Below are positions 57,572-64,000 of a stretch of 64,000 nucleotides of DNA, piece after piece. Numbering within the stretch: the stretch's first letter is position 1; each line of letters opens with the position of its first letter. Position numbers and translations under genes: made by a program. Below the pieces are notes generated by a model, which was not told where the DNA came from, did not search any database, and saw only the letters and a list, made by a program, of their open reading frames with translations. Source of the DNA: Galaxea fascicularis (Eukaryota > Cnidaria > Anthozoa > Scleractinia > Euphylliidae); contig OX419345.1 in the NCBI GenBank assembly GCA_948470475.1, forward strand, positions 7,080,590 to 7,144,589. The letters are read 5' to 3'.

Positions 57572-59500
57572 TTAGATTTTGTAGTGACCGTAAGCATGAC
57601 TTGTCACACCATTATCATGAATGTACCGCTTGTCGTCGAAACAGCTAAGTGATACTTTATTGATTTCATAACTTCCTAATTCATGGTTATTGCTTCGAAT
57701 GGTTTTCATAGTGTGATATATTTGTTTATTTCCTAATAAAGTTTGTTTGTAATTTTCATGTGTAATGTCTTTTTTAATGATATTCCGTTTAATTCCTTTA
57801 GCAGTCTTTCCTCCTGTTTGGTTGTCTTTCACGTAGCTATACATTTTCGATCTCAATCCGACGAATTCAGTTATTGGAATACCAGCCGCCTCATCTTTGA
57901 ATTTACCAATTACTTTTTTATTCGTCTTATCGAAATACGGTGAGCTTTCAGGGTAGTCGCTGTTATCGAATTTATCTTTATCGTTCCAGAAGTCTGAGTA
58001 AACATCTCTAGCTTTAATCTCGTAAGTTAAACTATCCGTGTCGGTGAATAATAATTTCGCTTTGCTACCGTATCTTTGTTTAATGTAATTGTAGTGGAAG
58101 TCATACATTAGTGTCTTGCTTAAATCTAAGATGCACATACCCACATAAGCCGGCCTGTTTAGGGTTAGTGTTTCTTTAATCTTATGCACAGCAACCAGAT
58201 TTTCGTTGAAGATTTTACTACTCACATAAGTAGGTTTAGCCGCCATTTTTAATAGTTTCTTTTCATCAGTTACCAATCTGACATCTACTCGCTTTCTGAT
58301 ATTTTCCATAGTTTTTCCGAATACGCTGTTGTTCGTTAGTTTGAAGAAGTATTTCTCGAAAGCATTTTTGGCATTAGTTCTTTTCTGAGTATTGAAGTCA
58401 ATGTATTGCTTTAACCACGCGGACTGATTAAATTCAAGTACTCGATGGACTTTAGTTAATTTTAAACCGAGATTTGTATACAGTTGAAGGTTCCTATAAT
58501 GAAGCACGTATTTTTCTTTGTTGCTTAATGTTGGAATGAGTTTATGTACCAGACCAGTTGATATTTTATATTTTTCTGCTATTTTTTTAGAATAGCCTGA
58601 TAGCATATCTTCAGTTACTTTGACTTTTTCTGCCGCAAGTGGATAGTCGTTATGAAGGTCATGCAACTCTTTAGGATATTCCAGGTCAACTTCAAGTATC
58701 AAACCCTTATTGCTGTCTTCTTCGTATTTAGCAAGGTTTAGATTATTAATTCGTTTTTCAGTCAACCATTTGAAACCGCCTGTTGGTAGATACTGACTCA
58801 TAGCCCAGCCGTATAGATTATTAGCATCTAAATACATGATATACTTTAAGGGCGCCTTATCATCGTATTCTTTCATGTACTTATTATTTGCTTTACCATA
58901 TCGGTTGGCTATGTAACTAATACCTCCACGCATGCCCTTCTCAATGAATTGAAACATATCTACATCAGTCATAAGCTCTAGTTTAATATTAGTCATTTTC
59001 AACATAGCATCCCAGCTCAGACCAGGGCTTGTGAAGTAATGACATGGGTCAAGTTTATAGTATTCCAGACAAGTTTTCCTGAAGTTTTCGAATACATCAG
59101 CTAATAGAAGGATGTCAGATTTAAGGTATAACTCATGATATTCTCCCATATTTTTAAGAGAGAATGTACTCCATACAGTTTGAGCATGTTTATATTCATC
59201 ATCACTGATGTGTTGATTATTTAGAATACTATAAAAGTCTTCTTTTGTTGGTAGCTTTTCATCGAATTTATCAAAACTGTCCATGTAATCGTAAGGGTAG
59301 ACACCTTTCTGAGCCATCAAATCAAGTTTCTCACCTTTGAATTTTTTAGAGGTGTATTTTAATGACTCTTTTGGTAGATTACTGACTAGTTTTTCCAAAC
59401 TTGAACTCATGAATTGGAAACTATCAATGAATGTGAGGTGATTACCAAGCATGAATGCCATGTATTTCTCCATGTTATTAGGAATTGTATTGATGTTCAT
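57572..59500 (-). pseudogene. Protein-primed type B DNA polymerase, C-terminal part
   Basis: 642 codons starting immediately after an in-frame stop. It covers the late exonuclease and polymerase domains. An Exo III-like YLKSDILLLADVF lies at about 125-140. Polymerase motif A is YLDANNLYGWAMSQ, motif B KLTNNSVFGKTMEN and motif C LFTDTDSLTYE. Catalytic aspartates are present, so the lesion upstream is the main defect. Within the element this enzyme would replicate the genome from a protein primer. The frame is identical to that of the part at 59501-60949; the ATG here follows the stop directly but is unlikely to be the ancestral start. Confidence 0.85.
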
Positions 59501-60955
59501 TTAACACTTTTCACCTTTCTTATTTGTATATGTATTCTTCTTGACTATTTCACCAATCTCTTGCATTATGAAATGGCTGTCATACCCACGGAGATTATGA
59601 AATATTACAGGAATTTTATCACTTATTTGAAAGTTGAGATTGCAATCTTGGTGAGCGGATCCTCTATATTTTCCTGCGATATGACAATGGTCTCTGACTC
59701 TTACATCGGTTTCATTATATTTTTTATTACAGATATGACATTCATCAGCTTTTTGGAATTTCTCTTCATCCTCTTTTGTCATTTTCAGTGGTTTGTTGAA
59801 TTCTTTTTTCATAACCTTTTTACAATATTTAATTTCATCTAACATAGCTTCCATGAATTTATACACGGCTTTTTCACCTCTATATATTTGTATTGGTTTT
59901 GTGTATTTGTCATCGTAACAACAGACGACCTTGTATCCATAACCACAATCTGTATGCTTTTGGTAGGCTTCAGTATATGATTTATCACCATGAGGTTGAC
60001 AACCATGTATTTTTTCTGTTATTGCCTCAAAATCTGCATAAATAATAAATGGTACTGGTAGTTGTTTGTGGAAATTGTTGAATTTTAATATATTGTCGTC
60101 TTTTGTTGGCATTTTCATTGCTTGTGTTCCATTTTCTTGAATACAGTTTTCTTTGTGATTGTTTAAAACTCTTTCAGAGCTGAAGCATTGAAGACAGTGC
60201 ATACAGAAATGTTTTCTTTCTTTGTGTTTTGTTTGATTGTACATGAATTTGTTGAAGTCTTTTATTAATACGTAATGTTTGTTTTCATTTTCTGTGATTA
60301 ACAATAGATTTAAACAGTCTTCATTCTTTTCTTTTGAGACATAAATTGGATATGGTTGTTTATCTTCATAACCGAAAACATTTATGTTGATATTATTTTG
60401 TTTTTCAATCTTGTTGTACTGTTTAGTAGCTACTGGAAATTCAATTCCTGAATAATTGAGATTTTCGATATATTGCTTATCAACTTTTTTTATTCTCTGT
60501 GAGTCTTTAGCTTGAGGGTTTAAATGTCTGATGTGACACCATCTGAAGCATTCATTGTCCTCATTTTTCATGTTGATCAATCCCTTTGCACTGTTTCTGA
60601 GTTCTTGGGGTAATTTAATGTATGAAGAACCTTTCATCGGTTTATATTTTACCACATTGAGATAATGATTATCAACTGATTGAATTGTCCAACCTGATCC
60701 CTCAGAAATCCAAACTGCAATTTTATTTAATATATTTTGTTTGGATACTTCAAGTGATTCATTAATCTCTGGATTATTTATGATTGTTTGAGGTGGACTG
60801 TTGAAATATGCAGTCTTATATATTATTTCTCCATCTGATATTTTTGTGAATGTTACTTTAAGCGCTTCAACAAATTTTAGTCCTTTCATGGATTTTAGTG
60901 TACTTATAATATAATATGCAATAGCCTTTCTTGTGTTTTGTAGTTGCACTAGTGG
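59501..60955 (-). pseudogene. Type B DNA polymerase, N-terminal/exonuclease part, ends at premature stop
   Basis: Contains Exo I (IYADFEAI, DxE) and Exo II-like NLRGYDSHFI. Between them is a Cys/His zinc-binding insertion of endonuclease VII/HNH type (CHICNKKYNETD with RDHCHIAGKYRG), common in this polymerase family. A second Cys/His cluster (HFCMHCLQCFSS) precedes the exonuclease. The TAA at 59501-59503 is in frame with the following part, so the protein is cut between exonuclease and polymerase domains. The open frame begins without an ATG and meets the N-terminal piece in another frame near 60955. Confidence 0.8.
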
Positions 60956-61367
60956 TCTTTTTTATTTTTATATTACTTTCAAAAGACTTTGTGTAGCCTT
61001 TCAAAGCTTTATCAACTTGCTCAATCTTAGTCCTTGGTAATGGGACTGGTTTTTTAGTTCTTGGTGCTGGAACTGGCTTTACAGTTCTCGGTGCTGGCAC
61101 TGGATTGTAATCATCCCTAAATTCTAATGGTGGAAGAATTATGTTGTTTTCATACTCCTGCGCCATCTGCTTTACACTCTTTCGAGGTAATGGGATTGGT
61201 TTAATTAATTTTTTGGTTCTTGGTGCTGGCACTGGTTTGACATCATCTACAATGATGATTTCAGGCTTCTTTTTCTCTTGCTTCAATAGCAATTTGATGA
61301 GTTGAGATTTGGTCAACTTCTTGAGTTCACTCTTGTTCATACTATATGATGAGATAATCTTTTCCAT
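60950..61367 (-). pseudogene. Polymerase N-terminal segment, frameshifted from the rest
   Basis: Starts with an ATG at 61367 behind an AT-rich promoter-like stretch. It carries a Lys-rich start and repeated proline motifs (PVPAPRTKK, PVPLPRT) seen at the N-terminus of this polymerase type (recalled). At an A-run near 60955-60965 the homologous frame changes; reading on in the original frame gives an unrelated tail ending at 60867. Confidence 0.65.
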
Positions 61368-61439
61368 TCTATATATTATTACTATAGATATTTATTTTTA
61401 AGTGTTTTCATTTATGTGCGTTTAAAAATGGTTGATAAT
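61368..61439. promoter_or_regulatory. AT-rich promoter-like stretch upstream of the polymerase
   Basis: On the minus strand TAAAAATAAATATC and then ATATATAG directly precede the ATG at 61367. A similar A-rich/TATATA arrangement precedes the ATGs at 61721 and 62586, suggesting a shared promoter of the element. Confidence 0.45.
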
Positions 61440-61721
61440 TCAAATGATCCAATTACTAGATCCTTTAAACTGTTTTGAAAGATTTATTTTTTGTGTTATT
61501 TCAATGATTTTATTCATGATGTTGTAAATGTGGGCATTTTTGTTGTGCATTTTTGTTTTCAAATGACATGATTTACCTGCTAATGTGTAGTTACGTCCTG
61601 TCTTGCATATGTCGCAGAACCATTCTTTATTTAGCATGTATGCTGTTTTGTGTTTCTTCAGTTCTTCATTGGTGAATACCTTTGGTCTTCCACGGCCTCT
61701 CTTAATATACTGATTCTCCAT
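61440..61721 (-). CDS. Small AT-hook/zinc-finger protein
   Basis: 93 aa. The N-terminal RGRGRPK is an AT-hook core. Residues about 35-63 contain a C-x2-C ... H-x5-H arrangement (FCDICK, then CHLKTKMHNKNAH) that could be a single zinc finger. Both point to DNA or RNA binding, perhaps as a regulator or nucleoid protein of the element (inference). It is intact, co-oriented with the polymerase, and has ATATAT directly before its ATG. Confidence 0.65.
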   Translation of the reverse strand: MENQYIKRGRGRPKVFTNEELKKHKTAYMLNKEWFCDICKTGRNYTLAGKSCHLKTKMHNKNAHIYNIMNKIIEITQKINLSKQFKGSSNWII

Positions 61722-61863
61722 ATATATAATCTATATATTTTTTATTTTTATATAGTTATTGATTTCTTTTAGATCTGCGTTTTATGTATCTATTGCTTTC
61801 TTCCATATGTTTAATGACTTCAAATATCACATCATCGTAATAATTACTCAATATATATCTGCA
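61722..61863. promoter_or_regulatory. AT-rich intergenic region with TATATA next to ATG
   Basis: On the minus strand TAAAAATAAAAAATATATAG leads into ATATATATGG, overlapping the start codon at 61721. Same layout as upstream of 61367 and 62586. Confidence 0.45.
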
Positions 61864-62586
61864 TTAATTAGTCTCATAAAGTTCTTTCATTTTTAGCTGT
61901 TTTTCAGATATTTGATAATTACCTGTTGGACTTTTAAATTCAATACATAAAGAATTGTATTTGCTTGTTGGATTCATTATTATGAGATCACATTGTCCTG
62001 CCATATATCCTTTTTTCCATGAGGTTATTCTAATACTTTCAGTCCTTTGATTTTCACCGAGACCTGCTATCATAATAGCTTCACAATATTTGTTTCTTAT
62101 AAAATCCACAACTTTACAATGCAGGTCATATTCACTTTCAATCAATAATTTATTACTTTTCATGTCATAATATCCTTTTTTCCTGATTGATGGTAAAACT
62201 TTACTTGTGACCCAATGTTTGAATTCTCTTGCTTTAGGTTGTTTGGAAGAAAGAATTAGTGAATAAAAACCAGATTCATTTATGAAGAAACATTTGAAGG
62301 TCTTTTCAAGACCCTCAGCACAAGGGGACGTTTTGTCCCCCCGTGAATTAGGGCTTTCAGCACGAGGTAACGTTTTGTTACCCCGTGAATTTGGCTTTAT
62401 TTTGAAGTCTATTAATTTTTTATCATCTTGATGCACGTGATCTATTATAGCTTTTTGTGTATTCTTATATTCCAGTGTTGAAGCTATCTCTTTACCACGA
62501 AACCAAATCTGATTTTTCTTATCAACATAACAATTGATTTCAACATTTAGCTCGTCATTTTTGTAATTGGTTTTTTGAAGATCCAT
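61864..62586 (-). CDS. BRO-N family protein with in-frame palindromic repeats
   Basis: 240 aa. The N-terminal part (about 1-135) is a BRO-N domain: WFRGKEIASTLEYKNTQKAI, then FFINESGFYSLILSSK, ending FKHWVTSKVLPSIRKKGYY. BRO-N is a DNA-binding domain widespread in large DNA viruses and phages. The C-terminal part (about 150-240: GYMAGQCDLII, SLCIEFKSPTG) looks like a VRR-type or restriction-like nuclease fold, with D, E and K in order (inference). Residues about 66-95 hold two imperfect repeats (PNSRGNKTLPRAES and PNSRGDKTSPCAEG) encoded by DNA hairpins at 62324-62382. Start at 62586, preceded by ATATAT. Confidence 0.7.
   Translation of the reverse strand: MDLQKTNYKNDELNVEINCYVDKKNQIWFRGKEIASTLEYKNTQKAIIDHVHQDDKKLIDFKIKPNSRGNKTLPRAESPNSRGDKTSPCAEGLEKTFKCFFINESGFYSLILSSKQPKAREFKHWVTSKVLPSIRKKGYYDMKSNKLLIESEYDLHCKVVDFIRNKYCEAIMIAGLGENQRTESIRITSWKKGYMAGQCDLIIMNPTSKYNSLCIEFKSPTGNYQISEKQLKMKELYETN
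62324..62382. repeat. Two hairpin units, 42-bp spacing, inside the BRO-N gene
   Basis: Unit 1: GGGGAC-GTTTT-GTCCCC at 62324-62340. Unit 2: GGTAAC-GTTTT-GTTACC at 62366-62382. Both are followed by CCGTGAATT and preceded by CAGCAC-A. Spacing is 14 codons, so the frame is kept. The stems differ at two positions with matching changes on both sides. Confidence 0.8.
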
Positions 62587-62724
62587 ATATATTAAAACTA
62601 TATTATTTTTAAATATTCATAGCCAGAAACAATTATATTTTTGGCTACAATGAATGAGCAAAAACAGAAAATTCTGTAGTGACTAGTTATTAATAGGTTA
62701 TATAAATATTCTCTTAAAACGATT
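62587..62724. promoter_or_regulatory. AT-rich spacer between BRO-N gene and integrase
   Basis: Very AT-rich. On the minus strand AAAAATAATATAG and then AATATAT precede the ATG at 62586, the third instance of the promoter-like layout. Confidence 0.4.
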
Positions 62725-63690
62725 TCATATATCTTTTAAATCCTTCATTGGTATCCAACTGTTAAATTCATCACTATAACCCTTCCACTTCACCAAAGCT
62801 TGTTTCTTCTTATAGTTCCTCCGAATGACTTTATCAATACGGAAAACATCCTGTTTAGCTCTCAGTAATTCTTGTTCATAAAAACTTCCTTGTATTTCTT
62901 CATCGTTGAGATCCTTTAATTTGTAAGTGATTGGGTTTGTATATTGGATTTTATCAACTGTAAACACTTCTTCTGTCCAATTTGGAGTGTATCCTTTATC
63001 AAAAGTCTTTCTTTTATACTTAGATATTCGGACCTTATCACCTATTTTGAATTTCGGTTTCTGTTTTAATGTTTTCATATCACCATAAAGATTAAAGTAA
63101 GCAAGTCCTTCATTCTTCTTTTTGCTAGCTTCTACAGGTGTCATTTTGATACTTGAATGTTTTGTATTATTATACTGTTTCACTAATTTTGGTAACATGT
63201 CTAAATACTGTGTATTACCTTGAACAGTGAACTGCTTCCACATTTTGTTTTTAATTGTTCTATTCCATCGTTCAACCACTGAGGATTTCTCCTCATTCTC
63301 GGTTGAGTACATCTGTACACTATGTTTCTCTAATAGGTCTTTCAAGTGTTTGTTATAGAACTCTTTACCTTTATCAACCCATAGATATTGTGGTTTTCTA
63401 CCTTCCTTGAATATTTCACTGAATGCCTTTGTAACACTCTCACCCTTTTTATTCTTCAATGGTACGATCCAACCATATTTGCTAAAGACATCAATAACCA
63501 TAAGAAGATATCGATGACCTTTATTCCATTTACTAAACTGTTGCATTTCAACCAGATCTGCAGCCCATATTTCATCCACATGGTTAGCAATCACACGCCG
63601 CCGAGTGAAATTACGTTTTATGGGTGTATCTAACTCATCTGCTAATTTTTCTTGCCAGTTTTCTTCCCTCGACGGCTTTTTCCGTTTTTT
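62725..63690 (-). CDS. Polinton-type integrase with C-terminal chromodomain
   Basis: RVE-type integrase core. Counting from the ATG at 63753, acidic residues are D66 (WAADLVEM), D127 (WVDKGKEFYN) and E161 (SSVVERWNR). An SH3-like segment follows (FKIGDKVRISKYKRKTFDKG), then a chromodomain at about 300-342 (FRIDKVIRR, LVKWKGYSDEFNSWIP) that may guide insertion through histone marks. It inserts element DNA and makes short target duplications. The ATG at 63753 lies inside the PLA2 coding region in a different frame, so it is probably not the real start. Homology begins around 63660-63690, and the integrase is likely the C-terminal part of a PLA2-integrase polyprotein whose frame is broken here. 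Confidence 0.8.
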   Translation of the reverse strand, partial: KKRKKPSREENWQEKLADELDTPIKRNFTRRRVIANHVDEIWAADLVEMQQFSKWNKGHRYLLMVIDVFSKYGWIVPLKNKKGESVTKAFSEIFKEGRKPQYLWVDKGKEFYNKHLKDLLEKHSVQMYSTENEEKSSVVERWNRTIKNKMWKQFTVQGNTQYLDMLPKLVKQYNNTKHSSIKMTPVEASKKKNEGLAYFNLYGDMKTLKQKPKFKIGDKVRISKYKRKTFDKGYTPNWTEEVFTVDKIQYTNPITYKLKDLNDEEIQGSFYEQELLRAKQDVFRIDKVIRRNYKKKQALVKWKGYSDEFNSWIPMKDLKDI

Positions 63691-64000
63691 GGAACACCAA
63701 GACCAAGTTTTTGCTTTGTGTTTATTGCATTTCTTGCTATAAAATGTCCCCATTGTCTGTCCTTGTATGGAACAGCATCCAATGATTTAACCATTTTTCT
63801 ATCAGCAACATTTTTACATTTGACATCATCTCCACAAACAGAATAGTCAATATCATGTTGCATAGCAATAGCATCTATTTTACCTGTTGGTTGTTGATAT
63901 ATTTCCAATATTTTTCCTGTTTTTGGATCCCATTTGACTTGTTTCTTAAGAGGATTGTATGGTCCAGTATAATTATGTCCTGGAAGAGTGAATCCTTTTT
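63642..64000 (-). CDS. Parvovirus-VP1-type phospholipase A2 domain, open at window edge
   Basis: The open frame runs off the right end of the window. It contains a Ca-loop-like YTGPYNP (about 63940-63960) and the catalytic HD pair in AIAMQHDIDYSVCGDDV, the signature of the PLA2 domain in parvovirus VP1 and some adintovirus-like proteins. In parvoviruses it breaches endosomal membrane on entry. Its C-terminus becomes basic (KSRRGKKTGKKN) and stops at 63642, overlapping the start of the integrase in another frame by about 50-110 bp. Partial here, so total length is unknown. Confidence 0.7.
   Translation of the reverse strand, partial: KGFTLPGHNYTGPYNPLKKQVKWDPKTGKILEIYQQPTGKIDAIAMQHDIDYSVCGDDVKCKNVADRKMVKSLDAVPYKDRQWGHFIARNAINTKQKLGLGVPKNGKSRRGKKTGKKN

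Larger units (their letters stand above)
57572..64000 (-). mobile_element. Polinton/adintovirus-like element, one end, decayed
   Basis: Contiguous AT-rich block with all recognisable viral genes on the minus strand: PLA2-like domain, retroviral-type integrase with chromodomain, BRO-N protein, AT-hook/zinc finger protein and protein-primed type B polymerase. Integrase plus PolB defines Polintons (Mavericks); a VP1-type PLA2 domain is known from adintovirus-like members (recalled). Capsid, protease and packaging ATPase are not in this window and would lie to the right. Breaks: one frameshift and one in-frame stop in the polymerase, and a frame change between PLA2 and integrase. The left terminus is not delimited; it should lie between about 56.6 and 57.57 kb. 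Confidence 0.8.

Overview
The window looks like nuclear DNA of a cnidarian, most likely an anthozoan such as a stony coral. The reasons are an intron-rich animal gene (microcephalin), a cnidarian-style single-exon TRIM-NHL gene with a decayed paralogue, an Id-type HLH gene, a tyrosine-recombinase ORF type I associate with corals, a Polinton/adintovirus-like block, and dense short inverted-repeat elements. No species call is possible from this alone.

Layout. 1-1225: decayed, intron-containing copy of a multicopy invertebrate ORF. 1.2-8 kb: no gene, with a small foldback-like repeat. 8.05-8.40 kb (minus): Id-like HLH gene with a splice donor just after its stop codon. 8.4-16.6 kb: no gene recognised; several repeats, including a near-perfect palindrome next to a TTCGG-rich terminal-inverted-repeat element. 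16.6-30.5 kb (minus): the host MCPH1/microcephalin gene. I reconstructed 16 coding exons whose phases all agree (about 801 codons, three BRCT domains), with introns full of MITEs and SINEs. 30.6-46.9 kb: a repeat island with a TRIM-NHL pseudogene, two foldback-type elements, an element with a 9-bp target duplication whose near-empty site is also in this window, a 2.4-kb long-TIR element with a 9-bp duplication, and two hairpin MITEs. 47.3-49.6 kb (minus): intact TRIM-NHL gene.

50.3-56.6 kb is the most interesting part. An array of GGAAC/GTTCC palindromes is followed by a C2H2/tyrosine-recombinase/Myb protein on the plus strand. Convergent to it is a large superfamily-3 helicase on the minus strand, and a 112-bp tandem array lies beyond. 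This may be one mobile unit (recombinase plus replication helicase plus repeat arrays) of a kind I cannot match to a named transposon class. That is an inference.

57.1-64 kb: AT-rich. It holds a small orphan coiled-coil ORF and then one end of a decaying Polinton/adintovirus-like element. All its genes are on the minus strand: PLA2-like plus integrase with chromodomain, a BRO-N protein with in-frame hairpin repeats, an AT-hook/zinc-finger protein, and a protein-primed type B DNA polymerase. The polymerase is broken by one frameshift and one in-frame stop; the PLA2/integrase region is split by a frame change. Capsid, protease and ATPase genes would be expected beyond the right edge.
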